NCBI RefSeq assembly: GCF_000717025.1
Contig: NZ_JNXG01000025.1
Location: forward strand, 1-64,000
Reading direction: 5' to 3'
Length of the DNA stretch: 64,000 nucleotides
Source: Streptomyces atroolivaceus
GTDB taxonomy: Bacteria; Actinomycetota; Actinomycetes; Streptomycetales; Streptomycetaceae
Under the pieces are notes generated by a model that worked only from the letters and a program-made list of their open reading frames with translations, made no database searches and was not told where the DNA came from. Positions 33,626 to 43,387 of the stretch are shown piece after piece. Numbering within the stretch: position 1 is the stretch's first letter; every line of letters starts with the position of its first letter. The position numbers were made by a program, and so were the translations under genes.

Positions 33626-35950
33626 CTATCGCCAGAGGGTGGACCGGCGTTCGGGGTGGGCGGGGTAGATGTACTTCATCGCGATCTCGGCGGCGATGCC
33701 GAAGACGCGCATGAGGTGGACCGGGTCTTCGGTCTGGCGGGCTTCGTCGAGGATGCGGTCCTGGCGGAGCTTGGACAGGCTCAGGCCGAGCGGCCGGAAG
33801 ATGTCGTTCATGACCATGGTGGAGACGGGCGGCAGCCGGTCGTCGGCCACACTCTGCTGGCTGACCAGCAGGTGGGGGTTGGTCGTCAGCGGCCAGCGCC
33901 GGTAGCGGTCGCTGAGCCAGTCTGTGGCAAGGGCGTGAGTGACTTCGTCGAGGTAGACGGTGTGCTTGAGGTCCCGTCGGACTGTCAGGCGCCCGTGGTC
34001 GAGGTCGAGGTCGGTGAGGAGGAGGTGGCGGGTCTCGCGCCGGCCGAGGCCGTGGACGGCGGCGATCGCGACGACGAGCTTCGCCATCGGAGTGGCAGCG
34101 CGGTCGATCAGACCGCGGAGCCGGTCGGTGGGGATGGGACGGGCAGGCGCTCGACGGTCGACAGCGAGACGGTGCGGGTGGGATCACGGAAGATGAGTCG
34201 TTCCTGCTTGAGAGCCCTGGAAGAGACTCCGTAGTGCGCTGCGGAGGTCCCGGCCGGTCGATCCGGGCCGTTGGGCAAGGGCGTCCTGGATGTCGTCTTT
34301 GGTGATTTCGCGCAGGCTGGTGACGCGGGCGGCCCAGTCGGTCAGGACCGGGTAGAAGTAGCCGAGGTACTTGCGGATCGTCTCGAACGGCATCGCCGGG
34401 TGTTCCCTCCGTCCTTCGCCGCGCACGACCAGGACCCAGCGGCGGAGCTCGTCCGCGATCTGTCCGGGGAACGTCTGGATGCGCTGGTCGACGGCTCGCT
34501 GATGGATGTCGACCTGCCGGGCGGGGGCGAGGATGACCATGCCGCGGCGGGTGAGGAACTGCTGGATCCTCCGTGCGCTGGTGCCGGGCCGGTCGGCGGG
34601 CAGGGACCGGATGTCGGCTTCGTGGATGGGGGCTTCGGCGCCGAGCCGGGCGAGGAGGATGCGCAGGCTGCGGGCGGCGAGTCGCTGTACCTGTTCGTCC
34701 CATCCCTGCTGCCTCGCGTGCTGCCGGAAGTCGTCGAGCAGGGACTGGGCGGCAGGAGTGAAGGAGGGCAGGCGGTCCAGCTCTCCGACCGTGATGCAGG
34801 TCCAGTCGCGCCGGGCATCGAACAGCGTGGTCTGTGCCGGGTTGATCATGTGCGGGGAGACCGGCGGTGCAGGCGTGCGTGCGAGGGCCGTCCGGTGTCG
34901 GACCTTGTTCGCGGGCGCGGGGTAGGCGAGCGTCCCGGGCCGGATCGCAAGCCGCGGCGCCAGGTCGCCGCCGAACCACAGCTGCGTCCACGTCTGTTCT
35001 CGGGTTTCGGGGCCGTGGTGGTCGATGTGCAGGCAGCAGGCCCGGCAGATTCCGTCCGACAGCGGGACGCCTCGGCGTCCCCAGCGGCGGCAGTCGCCGA
35101 CCGGATGTCGACCTGGCCAGGTGCTCCAGCTGTTGCGGCCAGAGCAGACGGAGCGGAAGCCCCAGCAGTCGCAGTGGCGGCAACTGCGGCACGGTTTGGG
35201 CGGGATGACTGGGCGGCGACGCTGGCGCGGACGGAGGAGGCCGGCCTCACGCAGGACGTCGGCGGCGGCACTCTGGCTGCGAGGCAGGTCGTCGAGGATC
35301 TCCTCGGCGACCAGGTCCTCGCCGTCGGTGTCCCGGACGGCCAGGGCCAGCCGGAGCATCCAGCAGGCGGCCCGCCACCATGCCTTGCTGACCCCTGCTC
35401 GGTGGCCTTGGCGTTAGCGAGCGACTGGAGTCGGTCGTAGTCGGCGAGGTGCCGGTCGCGGATGCGCCGGACATGCTCCTGCGCCAGGTGCCGGCGCGGG
35501 CGGAACAGCAGGAGCTGACCGCGTACGGCCGGCGGACACACGCGCGGGTCATCGCTCGGCTCGGCCGCCGCGATGCGCTGGCGGTCCAGCCAGGACCGCG
35601 GGCGGCGTGCATCACGCGGCCGTCCCTTGACCGGGCGGTCGATCGGCTGTGACCTAGGCAGAGGGACGCCAAGCAGGATCAAGGCAAGCTGGCACGGCCG
35701 TTCGCCGACGGGATCGGCGATCCAGCCGGGATCGAAGGTCCGGATGACCTGCAGACACAGCCGACACAGACCGTCGGTGTTGAGATAACTCTCATACCCG
35801 CACCGACGGCACGGACCCGTATCCGGGTGGAGCCGGTTGCGCCAGGAAGCGCATCCGATGCAGTCGGCGTACTGGGGCTTCCCGCCCCAGCTCAGACAGA
35901 CCCGACACTGCCCGACGGGACCCGCTTTGCGTCGCGCCACGGCGTCAGTT
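33626..35950 (-). pseudogene. Zinc-ribbon tyrosine-recombinase-like protein, frameshifted three times
   Basis: Pieces of one protein occur in successive frames. First zinc ribbons: QCRVCLSW..CIGCASW, PCRRCGYESYLNTDGLCRLC (to about 35400). Then, after loss of one G near 35393 (CAGGGGTC), AWWRAACWMLRLALAVRDTD and a core-binding-like region (VGELDRLPSFTPAAQSLLDD, TIRKYLGYFYPVLTDWA). Then one extra base near 34213 moves sense to ALKQERLIFRDPTRTVSLST, and one lost C near 34145 moves it to the catalytic-like domain PMAKLVVAIAAVHGLGRRET..LTDLDLDHGRLTVRR. All three indels lie in short G or C runs, so sequencing error is possible. If real, the recombinase is dead. The exact start is unclear. Confidence 0.65.
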
Positions 35951-36194
35951 CGGCGGCAGCGACCGGTGTGAACGGCCGCTCTGGCGCGGCATCGGCCGCG
36001 CGGGACGGTCCGCCGTGTCCTCGGCCCCGACCGCCTGGTGGCCGGTCTCCCGCTCGCCGCCGTCTGCGGCGGCCAGAGGCTCGGCCTCCAGCACATCGGC
36101 GACCGTGCCGCCCAGGGCAGCGCCGACTGCGAGCTGGTCACCTGGTCCTCGAACCGCTCCGGCTGCTGGTCGCGAAGCCCCCATCTGAGCCAGC

Positions 36195-36706
36195 TCATGG
36201 CGTCGGTCCACCACGGTCCACGCGCACGGGCCGGTACAGGGCCACTGATCGGCTGCGGTCGTGATCCAGGAGGTCGACCAGTTCGTGACGCAGCCGAACC
36301 CGCTCTAGATCGGCATCGACAGCGGGGACGGGCTGCCACAGGTACAGAAGGTCACGCAGCCGGTGGCGGGGATGACTGCCGCCAGCCCGCCCCGCGGTGT
36401 CCACCACGCCGCGCAGCACCTTGAACACGACCGGCCGCTGATCCGGATACTCCACCGCTGCGTCCATCCACAGACCGACCGCCCGCGCGCTGTCGCCGGC
36501 CACCGAGCCATAGTCCAGCAAGGTGCGCCACCCGGAGATCAAATCCGTCGTCGGGAAGTCCGGCTGGTCCTCTCCGGAGCTCAACAGCACCGGCAGGCCA
36601 GGGTCCTCCTGCGAGAGCAGAGTCGCCAGAGCCAGAAATGAACGACGGCCGGCCTCGGCCCGTGACGGGTCCGCCGAGCATGTGGACGTCGTGGTCCGGG
36701 AAATCG
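36195..36706 (-). pseudogene. Unrecognised gene remnant
   Basis: A frame open from a TAG near 36707 to 36195 with protein-like content: LALATLLSQEDPGLPVLLSS, PTTDLISGWRTLLDYGSVAG, YPDQRPVVFKVLRGVVDTAG. No start codon suits it; GTG 36590 is the first possibility. It looks like the 3' end of a larger helical protein cut at its 5' side, lying upstream of the frameshifted recombinase on the same strand. I do not recognise the family. Confidence 0.4.
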
Positions 36707-36866
36707 CCTAACAGCAGTTCTTCCTACACGAGTTGCCGCCAGACCTGTACGGCTGGCCTGTATGCCCGGCAGAAGGCCGCGTCTGCGCTGCGCTCTGCCG
36801 GGCGCCCGGCCCATGGGCGGTCTCGGGGAAAAGGTTCAGAAACAGAAGCGGTGAGGCGACGGGACC

Positions 36867-38066
36867 TCAGGCGGATTCCTGGCCGGGGCCGTCGGCATCC
36901 GTCTCCAGGGCCTTGTCGACGAACTCCCGTACCAGCTGCCTGACCTGTGCGGCTGGCACGACCTGTTCCCACTCGAGGGCAGATGTGCGCTGCCAGCAGC
37001 GCACACGGAAACGGATCGATCCGTCTTCCTGAGTCGCACCCCACGCGGAGTGCGACTGCTTCGCACACGGGCCGTGAGGGTCGGGCACGAACGTATGCAG
37101 CACGATGTCGGGCTGGTGGCGCGGAGGCACGGCCCTGTCGCGGCGGCAGCCGTCGCACAGTAGGAGGTGGCGGACCGCACCCGGCCGGTGGATGAACCTG
37201 TAGCCGCCACCTTCGTAGGTGTTGCAGCTGGCACACACAGGCCCTCGCACGAATCCGTGCGCGTGGCAGTGGTCCCAGTACATGGCCTGCCGAGGACTGG
37301 GGCACAACCGGCACAAGAACGCCTCCGGCTGCGAGTTCTTCAGCAGCGACGCATACAGCCGACCGCGCAGGTGGTCCTTGTAAGGGCGGGCGACCGAGGC
37401 GGCGCACGCGGGGCACAGGGTGGTGTAGCCGCTGTTGCTGGACGTGCGCCACGTCCAGACGTCACCGGTGGCGTTGCAGCGGCTGCATCGGGTGGCCTGT
37501 TCGACGCACTCGGCGGCGATCTGGTCCGCGCGGTCGAGGAGGGCAGCGTAGGCGCGGGGGACCATCCAGGTGGTGCCGGACCACGACAGCAGCGGTAGCG
37601 GGCTGGTACAAGCGATGGGTGAACGGCCGTAGCGTTCCTTGACCTGCTCAAGGGTCGCTCCGCACCCCAGCCCGTAGCGGTTGGGCCGGGTGCCGCTGCA
37701 CGGCTGCTGTCCTTCGCAGCGGCAGCCGTTCGCGCCCTGGTCCTGGTAGGAGATGTGGTCGAACCAGCGGTGGATCTGTGAGCGCCACGTTTGGTTGTGC
37801 TCGGCGGACGAGAGACGGGCGTCGACCAGGTCATCGGGATCGAAAGGCAGCGAGGCGAGCCGGTCGCCGGCCGCGCGGATGTCCCGATCGTCCAGCCGCC
37901 ACCGGCCCTTGTACTTGTAGCCGCGCACGGCGGTGTCTCCGATGAGGACGTGGTTGCTGATCTGGAAGGTGTAGCGGGACAGCGCGGCGGGCGCCGCGGG
38001 GACGGGGCAGCCCTCGGTGAGTTCCGCCAGTAACTGGTTGGCGTACTCCGGACTGATCGATGCCAT
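36867..38066 (-). CDS. Endonuclease VII-type HNH protein
   Basis: A 399-residue protein. Near residues 265-300, LCRLCPSPRQAMYWDHCHAH followed by GFVRGPVCASCN is the recombination endonuclease VII signature (C-x2-C, DHCH, G-x-VRG, LC-x2-CN), which in T4 cuts branched DNA. Further cysteine pairs (CSRCNATGDVW, LCPACAAS, LLCDGCRRD) suggest several zinc ribbons. ATG 38066 has AAGGAGAGA upstream, so I drop the longer frame from 38231. Actinobacterial phages and plasmids often carry such proteins. It follows the TniQ fragment on the same strand and may be transposon cargo or plasmid-borne DNA processing. Confidence 0.75.
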   Translation of the reverse strand: MASISPEYANQLLAELTEGCPVPAAPAALSRYTFQISNHVLIGDTAVRGYKYKGRWRLDDRDIRAAGDRLASLPFDPDDLVDARLSSAEHNQTWRSQIHRWFDHISYQDQGANGCRCEGQQPCSGTRPNRYGLGCGATLEQVKERYGRSPIACTSPLPLLSWSGTTWMVPRAYAALLDRADQIAAECVEQATRCSRCNATGDVWTWRTSSNSGYTTLCPACAASVARPYKDHLRGRLYASLLKNSQPEAFLCRLCPSPRQAMYWDHCHAHGFVRGPVCASCNTYEGGGYRFIHRPGAVRHLLLCDGCRRDRAVPPRHQPDIVLHTFVPDPHGPCAKQSHSAWGATQEDGSIRFRVRCWQRTSALEWEQVVPAAQVRQLVREFVDKALETDADGPGQESA

Positions 38067-38234
38067 GGGTATGTCTCTCCTTCGTGTGCGAGGGGGTGTG
38101 TGGCGGCCTGCGGACGCCGACGAGATATGGCCGGGGCGGAGTGGCTGGTGAGGGAGCCAGGGACTGGGCCGGCAGATGTCACGGGCACGGCGCCGGCCCG
38201 GGCCGCGGCGAGGGCACCGGTTCCCGGCCACCGG

Positions 38235-38510
38235 TCAGGAGACGCTGCGGAGACAGCGGTCGGTGAGGAAGCCGATCCAGTCGCTGTACTCGGTGGGCCG
38301 TACGGCCGCCCGGCGCACCGTCCACAAGCCGTTGCTTTTGAGGCGGTCCGCAGCGGTGAGCTGGTGCAGCCACCGATCGAGGGGATCGGTTTGTGCGGCC
38401 GTCCTGGGTCTGGTGCAGGTGTAGGCGATCAGCCAGTCCGCGAGCCACAGCCTGCCGGCCCGGCGGCTGATTTCCCCGAGCAGTAATTCCAACTTCACCG
38501 ACAATTGGAA
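38235..38510 (-). pseudogene. Second TniQ, C-terminal fragment
   Basis: LELLLGEISRRAGRLWLADW followed by LIA parallels LLLEEFGRRTGRPWLSDWMI of the intact TniQ at 38904-40055. LDRWLHQLTA and RPTEYSDWIGFLTD match its final part (LLWWLERLLA, RPSQFGDRVALG). A TGA precedes the fragment and no start codon fits. It is a remnant of a tandem or earlier TniQ gene, not a complete protein. Confidence 0.6.
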
Positions 38511-38903
38511 CGAGTACCCTCAGCGGCAACAGGCTTGCATGACGTGGTTCCGCGCGCTCACTGACACCATGGACAACCCGTCCCTGATGCACTCCGATGG
38601 CTTGGACGCCCTCTAGACGGCGTCCAAGTAGGCGGGCACTGCGGCACTCTGTGTGATCTCGGCAAGCCTATGGCGTGCTCTGTCCGGTGACATCCACATG
38701 ATTCGGTGCTCCTCAAGGGCCGCTGCGCGACCGGGGGTAGGTGATGGGCGGTATCAGCTGGGCCGCAGGGCGTGACAGCGCAGGGTTGGCCTCGGGCCGG
38801 GCGAGGCAGTTGCGGAAGACATGGGCGGGCGGGGCCCGCGACCGGATACCAGCGCCTTCGTGAGGGCAGGACCGGGGCGAGACGCCGACCCGGCGTGTGC
38901 GTG
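38511..38903. other. Intergenic region at the end of the Tn7-like module
   Basis: Lies downstream of TniQ. A TGT..ACA transposon end could be expected in this area but I could not recognise one with certainty. No gene is supported. Confidence 0.35.
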
Positions 38904-40055
38904 TCACCGGCACGAAGCCACCTCACCCGGGCCCGTAACGACCGTGGGCTCCCAGCCTCCGGTCAGGAAAGCGGCCCTGGCGTCGTCGATGACCGGGCGG
39001 ACGGGGGAGCCGCCACCCAGAGCAACCCGGTCGCCGAACTGGCTAGGGCGGGACAACAAAGCAGGCATCCGCCACAGCTCCTCCTCAGGAGCGTCCCCGG
39101 ACGCGAGGAGCCGTTCGAGCCACCACAGCAGAGGGTCGTGCTCCGCTGCGCTGCCACGCTGGGTGCGGGTGCGGGTGCGGGTGCGGGCGATCATCCAGTC
39201 CGAGAGCCACGGTCTGCCCGTCCGGCGGCCGAACTCCTCCAGGAGAAGGCTGTGGGCGGCACGGAATCCTTGTCCGGCCGCGGCCGCGCGAACACGCTGG
39301 TGCCAATGCCGGTCACCGAGCACACGGGCGACGGCGATCGTCTCCGGATAGGGCACCAGCGCATGCGCCGCTGCACTCGCGGCCGAGCACCCGGTGAACG
39401 AGGCCAGAGTGACCGCCCGCCGCCGCCAGATCGGGTCCCCGTGCCATCCCTGAACCTGCCACGACCACACCACCGCCGAAGCCAGCGCCACGACCTCAGC
39501 GGCTTGCGGGCGGGCACGCAGGAGAGAAGTGTGGTGCCGGTGAGCCGCCAGGACCTCGGGCAGCGCCTGCAACGGAGCGGACACCGAGGTGCGCGCGTCG
39601 GCAAGCAGCCAGCGCCGGTGCCTCCGACAGACGTGACCAGCCGCTCCCGGGTAGACCAGCACCGGCTGCCGCGGCGACCAGGAACGCCTGGTGCACGGCA
39701 AGCAGGCCGTGACCCACGCGCTGCGAGGGGAGAACCAGCCTGCCTGCGGGCCGATGTCATCGGTGAGCCGCTCATGTGTGGGCCCGAAGGAAGGAAGCAG
39801 CTCGTGCAACCGGGCTGGTGGCGTGCGGGTGAGGCGGCCAAGGGCCGCCCGGGCGGGTTCGTTGAGGAACACCTCCGGGGCGGTCCCAAATGCTCCGGTG
39901 ACCTTGACGGGGCGGGGACCACTGCAAGCGCCCCGCAGCAGATCCTGCACCGGCAGGCCGTAGGCCTGCGCAAGCCGGCCGACCCAGGAGCCGGTCAGCT
40001 CCTGACTCACAGGAGGCACGCGCACAAGAGCGTGCACGGCAACAAGATCTTCCAC
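38904..40055 (-). CDS. tniQ: TniQ-family transposition targeting protein
   Basis: A 383-residue protein. The opening ALVRVPPVSQELTGSWVGRL is the TniQ N-terminal signature; SAWVTACLPCTRR and AGHVCRRHRRWLLAD give the C-x2-C and C-x2-H zinc ligands. TniQ links target choice to the TnsC ATPase in Tn7-like transposons. GTG 40055 has AGGA eight bases upstream; a TTG at 40121 would add 22 residues. The last gene of the tnsA-tnsB-tnsC-tniQ row. A TRTRTRTRT run (about residues 290-300) comes from a GTGCGG-type repeat in the DNA and may be length-variable. Confidence 0.88.
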   Translation of the reverse strand: MEDLVAVHALVRVPPVSQELTGSWVGRLAQAYGLPVQDLLRGACSGPRPVKVTGAFGTAPEVFLNEPARAALGRLTRTPPARLHELLPSFGPTHERLTDDIGPQAGWFSPRSAWVTACLPCTRRSWSPRQPVLVYPGAAGHVCRRHRRWLLADARTSVSAPLQALPEVLAAHRHHTSLLRARPQAAEVVALASAVVWSWQVQGWHGDPIWRRRAVTLASFTGCSAASAAAHALVPYPETIAVARVLGDRHWHQRVRAAAAGQGFRAAHSLLLEEFGRRTGRPWLSDWMIARTRTRTRTQRGSAAEHDPLLWWLERLLASGDAPEEELWRMPALLSRPSQFGDRVALGGGSPVRPVIDDARAAFLTGGWEPTVVTGPGEVASCR

Positions 40056-40214
40056 AGACGCAGTCCTAAGCAACGGAAAAGGAAACGGCGGCCCCGGGCC
40101 GGAGCCAGGCGAACGAGGCAAGTGCAGTACAGAAGCCCGGCCCCACCGGGTGGGGAAAGACCTGCGGGTGGGAGGCGTGCCCCCTGTCCGGCCGGACTTT
40201 CCGACAGCAGTGCT

Positions 40215-41249
40215 TCAAGCAGATCTGTCGGGGCGACGCCGGGCGCGTGCAGCGTTCACGGCCTGCGTGTCCAGAACGACCTGCGAGAGCAGCTTTTTGG
40301 TGATGGCATGGCTCTCCTCCACGATGGAGCAGATCGCCGCTTCCCGGATGAAGGCGAACAGGCTGGCCATCACACCCCCGGTTCGCAGATGGATGTAGTC
40401 GGCGTGACGCACCAGCGTGTGAGGCCGGTGGTTCACCAGCCGCAGTGCCGACTCCATGTCCCCCAGCAAGATGCGCCACTGAGTCTTCTGCTCGGGGGTG
40501 CCGTTGAGCAGAGGGGGAGTGCGCAGCAGTTTGAAGCGGGCAGCGAGCTGCGCGCCGCGGGGACCGGTGAGCAGCGCGGACGTCTCCACATTCACGCCCG
40601 CCAGGACGAAAGTGGCCGGTACACGCTCAGCGAGTGCCTTGACCTGATCGGAGCTGTCGGCGCCAGGACGCGTCCGTGTGTTGAGCAGATGCACGTCATC
40701 GAGAAACACCAGCCGGGTCCGCCGCGCCACCATGACATCGCAGACCGCATCGGTGATGACCGTCTCCGTCATCCGGTCGTGCACGGGGATGCCCAGAAAA
40801 CGCGCGAACTCCTTGACCAGCCCCTTGGGAGTGCAGGTGGGCGGGATCGCCGCGAACACCACCGGAAGGCAGCCGGCGTGCCCAGGCTTCCGGGCCCTCT
40901 CGCTGCGCTCGAAGGCGCGGCCCAACTCCATGAGCGTCGTGGACTTTCCCGCCCCAGGCGGCCCGGACACGATCAGCCCGCGCCTGGCCGTGCCCCGGTG
41001 CCGGTTGTTGACGAGCAGCGTCAACTGCAGCTGACGCAAAGCCCCGTCCAAGCTGCGGGTCTTCAGCGTCACGAACTCGGAGTGGTACTCCAGCAGCCTC
41101 TTGCGGCTCCAGAGAGAGTTGCCTACCGGAGGTGCGGGCACACGAGGACGCGCAACATACTCCTGCCACAGACCGGCCCCGCTCATCGGGCTGGGGGAAG
41201 GCTCCTCGTCGAAGAAGTCGCCACTGGGACACAGCGTTACGGCAGCCAT
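40215..41249 (-). CDS. tnsC: TnsC/TniB-like AAA+ ATPase of the Tn7-like module
   Basis: A 344-residue protein. Walker A GPPGAGKSTTLMEL (about 115-128), Walker B LVFLDDVHLL and a sensor-like TFVLAGVNVE are those of TniB/TnsC, which polymerises on target DNA and activates the transposase. The N-terminal 90 residues, ending LVNNRHRGTARRG, would contact TnsB or TniQ. The ATG start overlaps the end of tnsB by 13 bases, showing coupling. The following tniQ starts about 160 bases later. Confidence 0.9.
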   Translation of the reverse strand: MAAVTLCPSGDFFDEEPSPSPMSGAGLWQEYVARPRVPAPPVGNSLWSRKRLLEYHSEFVTLKTRSLDGALRQLQLTLLVNNRHRGTARRGLIVSGPPGAGKSTTLMELGRAFERSERARKPGHAGCLPVVFAAIPPTCTPKGLVKEFARFLGIPVHDRMTETVITDAVCDVMVARRTRLVFLDDVHLLNTRTRPGADSSDQVKALAERVPATFVLAGVNVETSALLTGPRGAQLAARFKLLRTPPLLNGTPEQKTQWRILLGDMESALRLVNHRPHTLVRHADYIHLRTGGVMASLFAFIREAAICSIVEESHAITKKLLSQVVLDTQAVNAARARRRPDRSA

Positions 41250-43387
41250 AGATCACCCTCCGGGGTGGTGTCGTCGAGAATGGAAGAGCCATCGGCCGAT
41301 TCAGCAGGCAGCTGACAGACCCCGTCCAGGAAGCCGTCGTCCTCGTCCGGGATGGTCTCGTCGTCGATTTCCGGCGCCGCGTACACGCCCGCCAGACCAA
41401 ACGACAGCGTCGGAACGCCCAGGACGTCGAGTCCGCCCGAAGGAACCGGGACAAGTTCCGCACCTGAGGCACGTGACCGGGCCACGACCCGCCGCTCTGT
41501 GCGGGTCAGCTTCGCCTTTCCTGCTGCCCTTTTGAGGAAGTCATCCAACTCCAAAGCGAGCTGAGCCTCGTGCTCGGTGCGTGAGCCTGTCCGCTCGGTG
41601 ACTTTGCAGACGTGCTCCCAGACGTGGTGGGTGAAGGGAAGACTCACCGACGTTGCGTGAATCCACGGCACCTCGACGAAGCCCTCTGCCAGCCGCACCC
41701 AGACCCGTACCGGGTCATAAGGGTTGTAGTGCACCTCCCACAACCCGTCCTTTGACCGCACCCCGGGGTCCTTGGCGTGCTCCTGGTGCAGGCACGCGTG
41801 GTCGTAGGTGCGGTAGTCAAACCGGATGCCCGCGTCGGTGATGGCCTGCCATCTCACCGGCAGCAGTTCGACGTAGTCGTCCGAACCGAGGGGGACCGGC
41901 ACATAGCCCGCCACAGGCAGAAGCGACGCCCACATCTCGTTCGGTGTGAGGGCCTTCTTCGGCATCAGGGGATGGCGCAGACCCGAATGGGGCCGATGAT
42001 GCCAGTGGACCAAGAACTCATCCAGAAGGCCCTGTAGTTCACGCATGGTCCGCAGCGGTTCCCGCTCGACCTTCGAGCCGCGTTCAGACACACTTGCCCC
42101 CGTGTGGCCTGCCAAGTACTGGCAGAACTGGGAGTTCACGGAGCCGAACTGCCGCTCCACATGACCTTTGGCCGGTCCATTGGCCGGCGGAACGGGCTGC
42201 AGGGAAATCCCCAGGCTCTCGCACGCGGCCCGTGTCGAGGGCGAGACGAACACCTTGCCGTGGTCGACCACGATCGTTTCGGGCACGATCACCGGGCGTG
42301 CCGCAGCATCCCTCAGCCGCTCGTCCATACCCAGCAGACGCTGATGGGGGATCACCGACGCGGCCATCGACAACGAATCCGGCCATTCAGGACGCATCAT
42401 CATGGGGGTCATCATCTGCGCCAGGAGCACAGCCACGTCGGTCAGCTTGCTGCCCGACGCACGCACAATCGCCCACACACTGCGAGTCGCCACATCCAGC
42501 GCAATGGTCAACTCCGGCCGCCCCACCACACCGTCATCGAGGACGATCAGCACATCCAGAGGTGTGCTGTCGAGCATCACCAACTCACCCGGACGCAACA
42601 CCACCGTCGGCGTGAACGGAGGCGCAGGCCGAGAAGCCCTGGCCCGCCGCTGGCCGACGGTGCCCTCCAGCCCGAGCACCGCTTCCACACAGGTGAGAAG
42701 GCTGTTGAACGTGGACTGCGGCGGGACTTCCACCACGCCGGCCCCGTACTCGATGTCCAACCACCACTGCGCCTCACGGCGCATCCGCTTCTTCCACCCA
42801 CGCGACCGGGAACGCAGGGCCTCCTGAACCAGCAAGGCCCGCAACGCCTCGACCACCCGGGAATCGGCCCGTTTCAACCGCGACGAGCCACCCCGCTTCG
42901 AAACGAGGCCCCACACACCCCCCTCGTGGTAGCGCTTGCGCCACCTGCGGACCGTCGCCCGGCTCACAGCGGTCCAGCCCTGCTCAGCCAGCTCATCCGC
43001 TTTGGCCTGCTCCCGCTGCGCCAGTGTCGTGAGCGCAGGGTCGTACTGGGGCTTGACCGGCCCCACCCTGCCCAGGGCAGGCGTGGGAAAGCCCGTCTCG
43101 ACCTCACGGACGTGCTGCTCAAGAGCGAAAGCACGGACTCGCTGGTCCTCGGAGACCGTCGACAACAGCCCCATCTGCGGCACACGCAACCGCGGAGGTC
43201 CCTTCAGCAACTCGAAACCGAGATCACTCAGCGCAGACAGACCGAACACCGCCAGCCCACCCGAACGGCCCCGTTCAACCAACCAGATCCGCGGCCCCTC
43301 AGCACCATGGGCTTCCACCCCCGCCACGGACCACTCCCGGCCGTCACCGCGCACCGGATCCCCGATCTTCCAGACCGGCCGGCTCAC
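41237..43387 (-). CDS. tnsB: TnsB/TniA-like DDE transposase
   Basis: A 716-residue Mu-type transposase. An HTH region (GWTAVSRATVRRWRKRYHEG) is followed by the rve catalytic core: ELVMLDSTPLDVL (first Asp), ETIVVDHGKVF (second Asp), ANGPAKGHVERQFGSVNSQF (Glu), then the Mu-C β-barrel (LPVRWQAITDAGIRF, HYNPYDPVRVWVRL). It joins transposon 3' ends to target DNA. GTG 43387 is chosen because it overlaps the tnsA stop by four bases and gives the usual start SRPVWKIGDPV; the frame open to 43504 is not needed. The acidic C-tail (IDDETIPDEDDG) may bind TnsC. Confidence 0.92.
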   Translation of the reverse strand: MSRPVWKIGDPVRGDGREWSVAGVEAHGAEGPRIWLVERGRSGGLAVFGLSALSDLGFELLKGPPRLRVPQMGLLSTVSEDQRVRAFALEQHVREVETGFPTPALGRVGPVKPQYDPALTTLAQREQAKADELAEQGWTAVSRATVRRWRKRYHEGGVWGLVSKRGGSSRLKRADSRVVEALRALLVQEALRSRSRGWKKRMRREAQWWLDIEYGAGVVEVPPQSTFNSLLTCVEAVLGLEGTVGQRRARASRPAPPFTPTVVLRPGELVMLDSTPLDVLIVLDDGVVGRPELTIALDVATRSVWAIVRASGSKLTDVAVLLAQMMTPMMMRPEWPDSLSMAASVIPHQRLLGMDERLRDAAARPVIVPETIVVDHGKVFVSPSTRAACESLGISLQPVPPANGPAKGHVERQFGSVNSQFCQYLAGHTGASVSERGSKVEREPLRTMRELQGLLDEFLVHWHHRPHSGLRHPLMPKKALTPNEMWASLLPVAGYVPVPLGSDDYVELLPVRWQAITDAGIRFDYRTYDHACLHQEHAKDPGVRSKDGLWEVHYNPYDPVRVWVRLAEGFVEVPWIHATSVSLPFTHHVWEHVCKVTERTGSRTEHEAQLALELDDFLKRAAGKAKLTRTERRVVARSRASGAELVPVPSGGLDVLGVPTLSFGLAGVYAAPEIDDETIPDEDDGFLDGVCQLPAESADGSSILDDTTPEGDLWLP

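Noticed and set aside
33546..35192. 548-codon minus-strand frame
   Set aside because: Pro/Arg-rich with no sense; it is an alternative frame of the frameshifted recombinase.
39168..39185. GTGCGG short tandem repeat (TRTRTR codons in tniQ)
   Set aside because: Only about four units, inside a coding region; not a CRISPR or a functional repeat array.
38772..41315. Long open frame on the + strand opposite tniQ and tnsC
   Set aside because: Arg-, Gly- and Gln-rich, no motif; it is the antisense of two clear minus-strand genes.
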